A stretch of DNA of 64,000 nucleotides from CAYVTM01 sp964454645. GTDB taxonomy: Bacteria; Bacteroidota; Bacteroidia; Sphingobacteriales; Sphingobacteriaceae. Position 1 is the first letter of the stretch, and the number at the start of each line of letters is the position of its first letter. The notes beneath the pieces are model-generated. The model made no database searches and was not told where the DNA came from. It was given only the letters and a program-made list of their open reading frames with translations. Position numbers and translations under genes: made by a program. Of this stretch, positions 1-11,400 are shown in pieces. The stretch covers positions 1 to 64,000 of the forward strand of contig CAYVTM010000006.1 in assembly GCA_964454645.1 (NCBI GenBank). The letters run 5' to 3'.

Positions 1-7
1 AAAGGAA

Positions 8-51
8 GTATCCCTTAACATGTCAGGAAACTAAGGCATGGTAAGGGATAC
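8..51 (+). other. Stem-loop in leader of giant adhesin gene
   Basis: Bases 8-17 (GTATCCCTTA) are the exact reverse complement of 42-51. After one mismatch, CATG at 19-22 pairs with CATG at 37-40, leaving a 14-nt loop. The structure ends about 30 bases before the first adhesin gene. It is not followed by a clean T run, so a terminator of an upstream gene is possible but weak; a 5'-leader structure is the alternative. The function is not known. Confidence 0.5.
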
Positions 52-81
52 GATTTTAAGAAAGTATATACTAATATTTAA

Positions 82-3000
82 ATGGCAAATATGTTAAATA
101 CACATCTACCGTCTGTAAGTAAAATGATTAAATCATGGATAGGCTTAGCGATTCTTGTATTGCTTGCTAATTTTACATCAAATGCACAGGGCCTGGATAT
201 AGGTGTTGTAGCTCTAGAATCTCCGTTGGCACCTCATACTGGTACAAGCAGGATTGTACAGGTTAGGGTACGGAATTTCGGTTCAGTGCCTGTGACTACC
301 TTTAAAATTCAATGGAAGATTGACGGGGTGCAACAAGCAGATGTTACATTTAATCAAGTGATCCCTGTTGCTACAAGCGCGAACCAAATTTCTACGGTAA
401 TGGTTAATTTGCCAGCGATTACAGATGTTACCGGATTACAATTGGAGTTTAATACCAAAGATCCGAACAATCAAAACGATTCGGAATTTTCAAACGATAC
501 CCTAAAAGCATATACAGCAAATCCTATCGGAGGAACCTTTATTATCGGGAACCAGACCTCAGATCATTTTCCTACTATAGGGGATGCGGTAAATGCTATA
601 AAATACTCGGGCGTAAATAACACAATACATTTTAAGATCCGCAGTGGAAGTTATTTTGAAAATATTGATTTAGGATTTGTCAGCTATACAACCCCAACAC
701 CTTTCCCTATTACTTTTGAAACACTTAGCGGAACGAAAGATGTTCTGATTATTAGTGACGCGACCGTGCAATCTACCATTAAAATTAGCGGGACAGATGA
801 TGTGCATTTCCGTAATCTGAAAGTATATAACCGGAACATTATTACGGGTATCGGAATTCATTTGTTGGGACAGGCAAATAATAATTCAATTATAGGATGT
901 GAAGTTTCAGTCGATTCTATTTCGAATAAAAATAGCTTTGCAGGAATTATGTTGGCAACAATGGCAGCTAACTACACGCTTACCAATGCGAAAAGTTCAG
1001 AGGGGACAACTATTCGTGATAATGAAATTGCCGGTGGTTATTATGGGATTGCTTTAATGGGCTCTACAGCTTCAACGGATGCAAACAATATTGTAGAAAA
1101 TAACAGGATTAAAGAAGTAACCTATTATGGTGTCTATGTTGTTAATAATCAGAATACAAAAGTATTAAGAAACCACGTAACTTTAAGAAGCTCTGCCGAA
1201 CTTAAATCGGTAGGGTATTGGTTATCAAATATAATAACTAATGGGCCCGGGGGCCGAATCGAAATTGCTCGTAACTATGTTACCGGAGCAGGGCAATATG
1301 GAATTTATTGTTCTACTGTTCGTGGCTTAGCAAACAGTTATGTGAATATTTCGAATAATATGATTGCCGGTGGGTTTTTTAGTAATAAAATCAGCCCTGC
1401 TACGGATATACCACATGGTATGTATATGAGTAATTCCGGTTGGCTGAATATTTATTTCAATTCTGTAAACTTCGATGCCCCTATTGCTAAGAATGTTGTA
1501 GACCCTACCAGTGCGCTTTATATAACAGGTGCTGCTGCTACCGGTCAGATCAGGGTTTATAATAACAGTTTGATGCATAACGGTTCAGGATATGCGTATT
1601 TCAACGCATCTGCTGCCGCAAATAATCCCGTGACTCAATCGGATAATAATAATTTGTATGTTGTCGGAATGATAGGTATTCCGAACCCGACTACCGGTTT
1701 TGCCTGGTGGAATGGTGCAGCACGTACCAATTTGGTTGATTTGCGTACGATAAGTAATAAAGACTTATTATCAATTTCAGTTGATCCCGGGTATTTTTCT
1801 TATAACGATTTACATACCGTTTCTGCTTCGCTGAATGAAAAAGGATTTGCCAGTGCCCTGGCAGATGTCCCTATCGACTACGACGGTGATTTAAGAAGCC
1901 AGGTTACACCTCCCGATATCGGTGCTGATGATATTGAGTCGGGTGGTAAGGACTTTGCAATTGTTGGAATTACCCCCGAAGTGTTCCGCCATCAAAATGC
2001 GACAGCATGGAATATTACAGTACGCTATTTCGGTACCGATAACGTATCAAATACTACATTATACTTTTTATATAAGGTAAATGGTATTGAGCAAATTCCT
2101 GATCCGGATGATGCGCATGCTCATACTTTTACTAAAATTACTAAACAATTCGATACAGAAACCTTTACGGTTCCTGCTTCCTGGTTTATTACCCGGCCCG
2201 ATTTCGGACAGTTTGAGCTGTCGGCTTATATCTTCAACTCCGGAGGTATTGGTGACAGTCGTCAGAAAAACGATACTTTAACTATAGATGCTTGTGTGGG
2301 CTTGGATGGAGTATTTACTATTAATCAAAACGGATCGGGAAACAGAAATTTCACTTCCCTGCAAGAAGCTTTTTCTTATTTACAATGCGGTGTTGCCGGT
2401 CCGACAGTTTTCCGTTTAGAAGATGCTGTTTACGACGAACAAATTTACCTTTGGAAAATCCGAAATACTTCTGCTGTAAATACGCTTACCTTTGAAGGTG
2501 CGCAAGGTCCTTCTTTCCATAAAATCACTTTCAAGGATGGAACGAATGAGAACCATGCAACTGTACTTTTCAATTCTGCCCAATACATTATTTTTAATCG
2601 CTTAACGATTGAAAGCCGTAGTATGACAAATGGGTCCTGTATCCAATTTGCAGGTAATTCAAAGTTCAATACGATTAAAAACTGCATTATTCGTATCGAC
2701 TCGATTCAAACCCCCTATCCTGTCAATAACTTATTCGGTATTGTTTCGAGTAGGTTGGGAACATTAACAGGAACCGGAAATAACAGTTCGAATATTACAC
2801 TCGAAGGAAACCGTATTTTAGGAGGATATTCTGCCGTCGCATTTTACGGATTAGATGCAACGTTACGAAACTCGGGAATGCTTATCAAAAAGAATGTCAT
2901 TACCAGTTTTCATCGGAACGGAATTTATATGGAGTTTGTAGATGGGGATATTGTGCAAAATGAAATAGTTGGAAAGTTGGGGATGGATAACAATGCCTCC

Positions 3001-6000
3001 GGAATTTATTTGAAGTCGATGGGGGAATTGGGAGGAGTTGTTACAAACAAAGTGGACGGGAACAAAATTTACGATATAAGTTTTAATGGGATTTATCTGA
3101 ATGCATGTTTGGGGGAACGTCTCCTCATTCAAAAGAAGTCGAGTTTTACGGTTTCTAATAATATGATTGGAGGTGGGTTTACTTTCACTAGTGCACTTAC
3201 ATCGGGAATTTCATTAATCAATTCGAATGGTATTTCAATCCTGCATAATACAATTCTAATGGATGCACCCAGGTTTACTACTACAACCCTTACGGATGCC
3301 AATGTGCCCCGTTGTTTAATTGTTGGAGCTACCAATACGAATATCGAAGCGTATAATAATATTCTTACTTCGAATACCGGAGCCGTTCCTTTGGAATATT
3401 ATACCAAACTAACATCTCAAAATCCCGATGCAAACAATGGATTATTGCATTCGAATTATAATAATTTTTATACTTCGCATCCGAATAAAAATATACCACT
3501 GGTATTAATTAAACGCATAGCAGAAAATGCAAACCCTCTTCCTAGCGCAGAGCGTACTAAATTGTTTTCATTTAATCAGAAAGCGGGCATTCCTTTAACA
3601 GCATTAAATAATTTTAAAAATAATTTGCCAAAGGCAGCGAGTGTTCAGAATTACAACTCGACTAAAGAACAAGCTTCATTAGCTTTTTATCCGGAGTTTG
3701 AGAAATATCCCTACGATTTGCATATCAATATGCCGGCTTTGAATGAGGCCGGAACGTATGTAGGTATCCTGAACGACTTTGACCAGGAATTGCGTTCGTC
3801 TATCAAACCCGATATCGGAGCTGATGAGTATGCGATTTCGCCTATAGACTTAGATGTTTATGAGATTAGAAATCCATTGCTGAGCGCTGTCCGTCCCAAC
3901 TATATTCAAATTCGTTTGAAAAACAGGGGTTTATCACCTTTAACGGAAAAAGTAGTATTAGAATATACTGTTAATGGTACCGGAGATAATAGCTTTTCAT
4001 TTTCGAGCAGAGATACAGTTAAATTGGCTATGCCAAAGAATGGAAACGAACAAATTCATAAATTCTCAGTGCCTGTAATCACAAGTGTCAGAGGCGACTA
4101 CTCGGTATGTGTGACTTTACCGTTTGGGCAATTGGTTAAGGACACGGTTTATACCAATAACTTCGATTGCCGGACGCTTTGTACAGGGATCGAGGGAAAT
4201 TATTATTCAAGATTTATTGATGAAATTATAGATGGGGAAACTGATCCGCAAAAATATTATGATAGTACGCAAGCCTTTTTAGATTATGGGGTAGTATGCG
4301 GAATTGCCGGTCCTACCTTCTTAAATATTAAGCATGGAACTTATTCCGAGCGTATTACCATACCAAAATATTTAGTAGCGCTTGATTCACCTTTACTTAC
4401 GATACAACCGCATAATACGGATGATAATACGTTGGTGACCATCCAACAGCCGCCTACGGGTGATCAGGATAAAAAACATTATGTATTTCAGTTTTATGGT
4501 TCACAGTTTGTAAAATTACGGGCCCTGACTATTCAAAATACCAATCCAAATTATGGATCCGGTGTTCATTTTACACGTGGAGCAAGAGCAAATATTGTCG
4601 ACTCTTGTAAAATACAGGTTCATTCCGGCACCAGTTCTTTATTGTTTTATCCGATAGCCTTTACTTCTCTTAATAAATTAGATCAAAGCCAGGAATTGGC
4701 TCAGGGGACTAATGGTGTTTATAATCTGGTGTCGAATAATACGATTAGTGGAGGTTATTCCGGTATTACGATGTTGGGTTCAACTGCTGCCAGACCGGAT
4801 CTTCAGAACCGGATTATCAACAATAAAATAGAAAATTTTTATAGGTACGGAATCTATACCAGATTCAACCAGATTGATGAAATCGGGTTTAATACCATTA
4901 TTGGAAATCCTGCGGGATCCAATACGGCTACGGGTATTTCCTTTAATTTCTCCGACGCGGGAGGACGTATTAATGCGAATACAGTTCGGGATATGAATCT
5001 TTCAGCTATCTCCATATTCGGTGTAGAGGCTTCTCTGGATGATGAATTTAAAGTTACTAACAATTGGATTACACAGGGCTTTAGCATCAGCCCGGTAGAC
5101 AGTTCGGCGGGTATCAGCCTGAAACGTTCTGCAAACATTGGTGTATATTTTAATTCCATCGATTATGATGGAGCCGGAGCTGCTTTACGCGTTGACCAGG
5201 ATAGTGTCCTGGTTTCGCTTCCACCTCCTGAACCATCCTCGATGCAGTACTTCCAGGTAACAAGCTTGCGTGTACATAATAATATTATTAAGACTACAGA
5301 TACAACTGAGGGTGGTTTAGGACATGGAGTGGTTCCATATGTATTATTCTATCGTTCAACAGATCCTTTATCGAAGTTCGATTATAATAACTATCATTCA
5401 GGTTTTAGCAGTTTATTTTCATTTAATAATCATCTGCCTCGGGCAAACTTTGCATTGTGGCAGATGAGTACAGGTAAAGACCCTAACTCGATGAATGTCA
5501 GGCCGAATTTTAAAAGTCCGTACGAATTGGATTTAGTCGGGGATGATACCTTGAGATTCAATGAAAGAGCGATACTGATAAAAGATGTAAAACGCGATTT
5601 CTATAATAAGAAAAGAAGCCCGCGTACCCCTGATATCGGTGCGGTTGAATATGTAAAAGAAATTTTCGATTTATCAATTTTATCGATTGAAAATAAACGT
5701 GCCTTCGTAGGACAGAATCCTGTAACGGTAATTATTCTGAATGACGGACATGCAAATTTATCTGTTATGGGTGCCAGTATCGACCTGGAATATTCAATCG
5801 ATTCGGGACAGACATGGATTGGGCGTCAAACCTTCCCATTGACCGGACTTTATGGAAGATATGATGAAATGGAAGTTACCTTTAATCATAAATTCCCCAA
5901 AAGCGATTATATAACAGTGCCTTTATGTGTGCGTATTGTACCAACCGACCGTTTGCCGGGAGATACCATTACCGAATATGAAAAGATTTGTAAAGATTTA

Positions 6001-8364
6001 TGTGTGGGACTCGACAGAGGTATTTATACAATTGGTCAGGGACCAAACGAAGATTTTCAGGAATTTAGTCAGGCAGTAGAAGCGCTTGTATGTGGTTTCG
6101 ACTCATCGATTGTTTTCAAAGTGAAACCGGGTATATATAAAGAGCAAGTAACGATTCCACCATTAATGACATCTCCCGATACAACTGTTATTTTCGAATC
6201 TTCAACCGGAAATCCGGATGATGTAGTTATTCAGCATCAGAACATTGCGGGTAATAGTAGTTTCCACATTGTTCAGTTGAAAGGGACGAAATACATTACC
6301 TTTAAAAATATAAGCTTCAAAAGTACTTCTACGGCACGTATAGCGGGTATTCACTTAGCCGACACAGCAGGGCATAATTCCATTATCAACTGTAAGTTTT
6401 ATTTTGACAGCACCTCTACTTCCAATACGTTGGTTGGTGTGTTGGGCTCAAGCATATTAGGGCCTGTGCAGGCGGGTGGAGCAAATAATAATAAGGTATT
6501 GAACAGTACTTTCCATGGGGGGGGATTTGGAGTTAGGTTATTGGGACAGAAAGATAATATGAATACCTCAAATAATAAGATTATTGGTTCAACATTTAAA
6601 AAACAATATACAGCAGGAATCGATATATTCTATTCTCAAATTGATAGTATCAACAGCAATACAATTGCTATGCGAACCGATAATAAAGAAAATGTCGGAA
6701 TAAATATTTATGGTGCATTAACTGATTTTAGAATAAGCCAAAATAAAATCACACATGCCGGAAATTCGGGAATCAGTATCGACAGTTGCCGTACAATTAC
6801 AGGTGGGGTGATTGCAAGTAATATGATTGCAGGAGGATATCGCCCGGATGGTAAAGGAGGAGATTATGCCTTTGCAATTAAGAATACCGGAGCGTTTCCA
6901 TCTAAAGGAATTATTTCATCAGGAACAATAGATATTCTAAACAATAGTGTTTTATATGATGGAGTGTCGGATACGGCAGCTGCTTTTTATATCTACAATA
7001 GCAACGGCTTGAATATCCTGAATAATATTTTCGCAAACTATGCCAATGGCTACGCAGTACGTTTTGTAAAGGAAGCCGGAGGGCAATCCGAATTTAGAGA
7101 TGTACGTCAAAACTTGTTGTATACACGTGGCGACAGTATAGCCAATTGGAATGGAGTGATATGTTCGGATCTTATACACCTGGGACAACAATCGAGTAGT
7201 CCGTTCTCTCCATTGACTTCCCCTGGCGGTTCATCCTTCGACCCGAAATTTCGTTCGAATTTCGATTTGCATGTCAACCACGAACTCTTAAATGACCAGG
7301 GCGTTTATCAGATTTTCTCTGAATGGGACATTGACGGTGAAAAGCGTGTGGGGACTCCGAATACACCGGGTTATAGCGTGGATATAGGATGTGATGAATT
7401 TTCACTTATTCCTGATGCGGGTGTGACGGCATTTATCAATCCAACCTCCGGAAATTCATTCAGAGACAGTGTGCAGGTAGTTGTGAAAGTGACAAACTTA
7501 GGTCCAGTTTCGATTCCTAGTTACAAAGTGAAATATTTATTGGATGATGTAGTTGTTGACTCTATTGTTATCATACAACCGCTTGCGAAAGGAGCGGAGC
7601 GTAACATGTCCTTTGCTAAAAAATTCCATACACGCGAAGGCGGGGAACACAAATTGACAGCGTATACCCGAATTGAAAAAACGGAAAACGGAAAATTAGT
7701 TAATAACGACTTTAACAATTTTAATGATACTTTGATTATCCATGTTGTATCCTTGGATACATCAGATGTTGGGGTATCACAATTCCTGCAACCAGAGCAT
7801 GGCATAGCTCTGACGCAAGCAGTCCCGGCAAAGGTGAGGGTATATAATTATGGAAGTTTACCAACAAAAAACTACAATGTTTCTTTGGTTGTTGAGGGAA
7901 CAGTCGTAGAAACAGACTTAATCAGTACAGAGCTATTGGGTAGATCCAGTTACGATCATACCTTCGATTACATTATTGATCCGGAAGATGCTGTGTACTT
8001 TAATATCTGCTCCTATACAACATTGTTAGATGATGTATTGCCTGAAAATGATTCACTCTGTATAGCCGTTTCTACGATTAAGCAGGGAGTTGAACAACTC
8101 AATGGAGGCGAGATTTACAGTTTGTATCCGAATCCGACAAATGGGGAATTGAATATTGATTTTTCATTGAATAAAAATAAAGAACTGCGTTTGATGGTAA
8201 TAGATATGTTAGGTAGAATTGTGCATGAAGAAAATTTCGGTGAACAACAGACAGGAAGACATATTCTGTCCACGAAGTTAGATGCGCTTCACGATGGTAC
8301 CTATTTTTATGTGCTGTATGCGGGAGATATGAAATATACAGGTAGAATTGTTATCATACGCTAA
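82..8364 (+). CDS. Giant modular beta-helix/CARDB surface protein with T9SS sorting domain
   Basis: This 2760-aa protein is predicted to be secreted, probably as a cell-surface adhesin. A signal peptide ends near residue 36 (...TSNAQ); ATG at 124 is an alternative start. A CARDB-like beta-sandwich (about 37-145) is followed by four parallel beta-helix units starting near residues 150, 737, 1367 and 1974. The units are rich in NNxI/NNTI turns. Each ends in a DIGADE-type motif (DIGADD, DIGADE, DIGAVE, DIGCDE) followed by a CARDB-like linker. Internal units open with C(V/T)G(L/I) and carry a CG(V/I/F) motif 30-50 residues later. The last ~80 residues (YPNPTNGELN ... GRIVIIR) form a type A T9SS sorting domain. 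No catalytic residues of a polysaccharide lyase are recognisable. A paralogue follows 51 bases downstream. Repeat architecture and export route are well supported; the ligand is unknown. Confidence 0.88.
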   Translation: MANMLNTHLPSVSKMIKSWIGLAILVLLANFTSNAQGLDIGVVALESPLAPHTGTSRIVQVRVRNFGSVPVTTFKIQWKIDGVQQADVTFNQVIPVATSANQISTVMVNLPAITDVTGLQLEFNTKDPNNQNDSEFSNDTLKAYTANPIGGTFIIGNQTSDHFPTIGDAVNAIKYSGVNNTIHFKIRSGSYFENIDLGFVSYTTPTPFPITFETLSGTKDVLIISDATVQSTIKISGTDDVHFRNLKVYNRNIITGIGIHLLGQANNNSIIGCEVSVDSISNKNSFAGIMLATMAANYTLTNAKSSEGTTIRDNEIAGGYYGIALMGSTASTDANNIVENNRIKEVTYYGVYVVNNQNTKVLRNHVTLRSSAELKSVGYWLSNIITNGPGGRIEIARNYVTGAGQYGIYCSTVRGLANSYVNISNNMIAGGFFSNKISPATDIPHGMYMSNSGWLNIYFNSVNFDAPIAKNVVDPTSALYITGAAATGQIRVYNNSLMHNGSGYAYFNASAAANNPVTQSDNNNLYVVGMIGIPNPTTGFAWWNGAARTNLVDLRTISNKDLLSISVDPGYFSYNDLHTVSASLNEKGFASALADVPIDYDGDLRSQVTPPDIGADDIESGGKDFAIVGITPEVFRHQNATAWNITVRYFGTDNVSNTTLYFLYKVNGIEQIPDPDDAHAHTFTKITKQFDTETFTVPASWFITRPDFGQFELSAYIFNSGGIGDSRQKNDTLTIDACVGLDGVFTINQNGSGNRNFTSLQEAFSYLQCGVAGPTVFRLEDAVYDEQIYLWKIRNTSAVNTLTFEGAQGPSFHKITFKDGTNENHATVLFNSAQYIIFNRLTIESRSMTNGSCIQFAGNSKFNTIKNCIIRIDSIQTPYPVNNLFGIVSSRLGTLTGTGNNSSNITLEGNRILGGYSAVAFYGLDATLRNSGMLIKKNVITSFHRNGIYMEFVDGDIVQNEIVGKLGMDNNASGIYLKSMGELGGVVTNKVDGNKIYDISFNGIYLNACLGERLLIQKKSSFTVSNNMIGGGFTFTSALTSGISLINSNGISILHNTILMDAPRFTTTTLTDANVPRCLIVGATNTNIEAYNNILTSNTGAVPLEYYTKLTSQNPDANNGLLHSNYNNFYTSHPNKNIPLVLIKRIAENANPLPSAERTKLFSFNQKAGIPLTALNNFKNNLPKAASVQNYNSTKEQASLAFYPEFEKYPYDLHINMPALNEAGTYVGILNDFDQELRSSIKPDIGADEYAISPIDLDVYEIRNPLLSAVRPNYIQIRLKNRGLSPLTEKVVLEYTVNGTGDNSFSFSSRDTVKLAMPKNGNEQIHKFSVPVITSVRGDYSVCVTLPFGQLVKDTVYTNNFDCRTLCTGIEGNYYSRFIDEIIDGETDPQKYYDSTQAFLDYGVVCGIAGPTFLNIKHGTYSERITIPKYLVALDSPLLTIQPHNTDDNTLVTIQQPPTGDQDKKHYVFQFYGSQFVKLRALTIQNTNPNYGSGVHFTRGARANIVDSCKIQVHSGTSSLLFYPIAFTSLNKLDQSQELAQGTNGVYNLVSNNTISGGYSGITMLGSTAARPDLQNRIINNKIENFYRYGIYTRFNQIDEIGFNTIIGNPAGSNTATGISFNFSDAGGRINANTVRDMNLSAISIFGVEASLDDEFKVTNNWITQGFSISPVDSSAGISLKRSANIGVYFNSIDYDGAGAALRVDQDSVLVSLPPPEPSSMQYFQVTSLRVHNNIIKTTDTTEGGLGHGVVPYVLFYRSTDPLSKFDYNNYHSGFSSLFSFNNHLPRANFALWQMSTGKDPNSMNVRPNFKSPYELDLVGDDTLRFNERAILIKDVKRDFYNKKRSPRTPDIGAVEYVKEIFDLSILSIENKRAFVGQNPVTVIILNDGHANLSVMGASIDLEYSIDSGQTWIGRQTFPLTGLYGRYDEMEVTFNHKFPKSDYITVPLCVRIVPTDRLPGDTITEYEKICKDLCVGLDRGIYTIGQGPNEDFQEFSQAVEALVCGFDSSIVFKVKPGIYKEQVTIPPLMTSPDTTVIFESSTGNPDDVVIQHQNIAGNSSFHIVQLKGTKYITFKNISFKSTSTARIAGIHLADTAGHNSIINCKFYFDSTSTSNTLVGVLGSSILGPVQAGGANNNKVLNSTFHGGGFGVRLLGQKDNMNTSNNKIIGSTFKKQYTAGIDIFYSQIDSINSNTIAMRTDNKENVGINIYGALTDFRISQNKITHAGNSGISIDSCRTITGGVIASNMIAGGYRPDGKGGDYAFAIKNTGAFPSKGIISSGTIDILNNSVLYDGVSDTAAAFYIYNSNGLNILNNIFANYANGYAVRFVKEAGGQSEFRDVRQNLLYTRGDSIANWNGVICSDLIHLGQQSSSPFSPLTSPGGSSFDPKFRSNFDLHVNHELLNDQGVYQIFSEWDIDGEKRVGTPNTPGYSVDIGCDEFSLIPDAGVTAFINPTSGNSFRDSVQVVVKVTNLGPVSIPSYKVKYLLDDVVVDSIVIIQPLAKGAERNMSFAKKFHTREGGEHKLTAYTRIEKTENGKLVNNDFNNFNDTLIIHVVSLDTSDVGVSQFLQPEHGIALTQAVPAKVRVYNYGSLPTKNYNVSLVVEGTVVETDLISTELLGRSSYDHTFDYIIDPEDAVYFNICSYTTLLDDVLPENDSLCIAVSTIKQGVEQLNGGEIYSLYPNPTNGELNIDFSLNKNKELRLMVIDMLGRIVHEENFGEQQTGRHILSTKLDALHDGTYFYVLYAGDMKYTGRIVIIR
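6517..6524 (+). repeat. G8 homopolymer inside giant adhesin gene
   Basis: Eight consecutive G fall in His-Gly-Gly-Gly-Phe codons at about residues 2145-2149 of the 2760-aa protein. Long G runs are uncommon in this AT-rich DNA. Gain or loss of one G would shift the frame and remove the T9SS sorting domain, so the tract could act as a slippage site. Only the tract itself is seen; variation is inferred. Confidence 0.7.
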
Positions 8365-8415
8365 GATTATATTGAAAAAATAGAAAATAAATTTGTTAAC
8401 CCTTAGTTTTATAGA

Positions 8416-11400
8416 ATGAATAGATTTTTTTTAAAAGCCGTTTTACTGGTAATCCTTGCATTTACAGGCTTTGATGGGTATACTCAGATTACAAAATATC
8501 TGAGTGGAGTATATACTATCGGAGGAAACGGAGCAAACTACTCATCGATACAAAAAGCAGTCAGTGAGTTGACTGCTCAAAGTACAGAGGTTGTAGGAAG
8601 GGTAGTGTTTAATATCCGCCCTGGAACGTATGATGAATCAGTTGTCTTCAAACCTTATAATGGTGCTTCTCCTAGAAACTTTGTGGTTTTTAAATCAGAA
8701 ACGAATAGAGCTAGTGATGTAATAATCAGAGGGCAAGGTTTAGGAACCTTGTACGATAACCATGTTATTCGTTTTGAGGGTACTACCTATTACACCTTAC
8801 AGGATGTTACTATTCAGAATACTAAAGATGTTACTCAGTCGAACGACTTCGTGTCGGGAATACATGTAACCTATAATCGTGAAACTTTTCAACCTTCACA
8901 ATATAATACGATTACCCGTTGTATTATTAAAGTAGACAGTAATTTTACAGTATTCAGCGGAACCGTTTGGGGAATTGTTTTTTCAGATATTAATAATACC
9001 AGTAGCCCGGGAAACTGTGCTCACTATAACACTGTTAATAATAATACGATTATAGGTGGAGCATTCGGAATTAAGATATCGGGATTAAGTTTGGCCAAAC
9101 CCGGAAAAGGAAATAAGATTACAAATAATAAAATTTATAAAGCTTATGTAGGGATGGAGATCGATTATAACGATATCCCTGCTATAACCGGAAATATTAT
9201 TCAGTTAAGAGAAAATCCCGTTGATGCTCAATATGGTATTCGTTTGAGGAATTTCAGCGGAAATATAAACTTAAGCAATAACATAATTTCGAATTTCGGA
9301 ACTTTCGGAATTTTCTTTAATAATGTAAAGGGGGGGGCAAAAGCATATATCTATAACAATATTATCTATGGAAAAGCTAAACCGGCTTTTTCGCAGGGAA
9401 TACATGTTGTGAATAGTTCAAATTTGCAGTTTTATCATAACTCTATCAGTTATAGCGGTCCGCTCGGTTCGGATAATACTTGTTTTCTGGTTGAAAATTC
9501 TACCGGAGCATTACCCATTTCTAAAATTTCCATTAAGAACAATATATTTTACAGTACGAACGGTGCAGCGCCTGTTATTGTGAGAAATCTATCAGTTATC
9601 GATACTTTTAATTATAATAATTATTACAATAAAACTTCATCACTATTAGCTGTTTTTGGAATAGCAACAGCAATAGATAAAGATAAAACCAGTATCACAG
9701 CGATTCGAACCGCCACACCGGGTAAAAATACTGCCTCTCTTTCTGTAAATCCCGACTTCCCGAACGATACAACATTACGTCCGAACAATCCGGCACTAAT
9801 TCGTACAGCCTATATTTTACCTTTTATTCTGAACGATTTCGAAAATCATCCGCGTGATCCGGAAATGCCGGATTTTGGTGCCGATGAAGTGATCCGTAGT
9901 GCAGTAGATTTGGAAGTTTTCGGCCTTGAAAAAAACTTTGTGCCGAAGGAGGGACAAAACATACTACCTGTGGTTATAAAAAATGACGGATTATTAAGCC
10001 TTAATGGAAACGTCATCAACATCAGTTATAAAATAAATAACGGAGCTTATACCAGTCCTCAACAATTTACATTAACTCAATTAAGTAAATCATATCTTAA
10101 ACAAGTTTTTAAACTTACCAATAACCCCTGGAATATTGCTGCCCCGGGAGCCTATTCACTTACTATAAAAGTGAGCCCGGCAGTTCCGAACGATTTGTAT
10201 AATGCAAACGATAGTATTGTACTTCCGATTTGCGTAGGCTTAAGTGGAACATATACCATTGGAGGTCCGGCAGGGCCAAGAAACTATTCCGATTTTACCT
10301 CTGCAATTGCAGCCTTTACTTGTGGGGTTGGTGCCCCTACCGTATTCAATGTTTACCCCGGTACTTATACAGAACGAATTATATTCCCGGTAATTTTAGG
10401 AGCTTCCGAAGTGAACACAGTCTTGTTTAAATCACAAACAGGAAATGCTGCCGATGTAATTATTGTGGGAACAGGTACAAGTCAGGTTCGTAACCATCAT
10501 GTGGTACAGTTTAATGGCTCGGATTATATCACTTTTAAAAATATAACGCTTACAAATAATATGACCGGTGCCTTTGCTTCCGGATTTAGCTTAATAAATA
10601 GTGCCGATTATGTTACTATCGATAGTTGTGTTATTAACCTTTCCAATCATGCAGGGATTACTGATCGGAAAATCGGAGTTGTGGCTTCCTATCCTTTAGG
10701 TATTGATAGTTCTGATAAAGCAGGAAATCATCTGACAGTACGCAATTCTACCATCATAGGGGGGTCAATAGGTATTCAATACAAAGGTTTAGCAGGAGCT
10801 GAGCGTTCTTTGGGAATCAGCTTAATAAATAACAGTATCGATTCAAGTGCTTTATATGGTATTAATCTTCAGAATGTAAGCATTACCGATGTTAATAATA
10901 ATAAAATTCGGATGAAATCGAGTGCTACCGCTACAAGCTCGGGAATACGTGTGATGGGATCGCGTTCGAATGGTCGTATCATGGGGAATTTAACTCATAA
11001 TAGCGGTCAAAAAGGAATCGAGATCGTTACTTCAGAAGGAGTTACAGAATTGTTGATTGCTAACAATATGATTACCGGTGGATTTAAAGCCAATGACAAC
11101 GGTGCCGGGCTATATCTAAATGAGGTTAATAAAATAAATGTCTATAACAATTCAATCTATTACGATAAAACACCGACCGTTAGCCCTACAGCTTCATCTG
11201 CTTTATATATTGGATCAGGTGCTAATATTACCCTGTATAACAATATATTTTATAATCCTGCCGGTGGATATGTGTTCTATTGTGCAACAGCTACAGCGAT
11301 ACGTGCTTCCGATAATAATAACTTTTATGCTGATGCTGATCCATTAAACGGAAATTTTGCCTTTTTAACAGGCGATCGTATGAATTTAAATCAGCTTCGA

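Noticed and set aside
670..7805. Several 60-100-codon minus-strand frames inside the first giant gene
   Set aside because: They are shadows of a long, clearly coding plus-strand frame with signal peptide and sorting domain; their peptides show no domain pattern.
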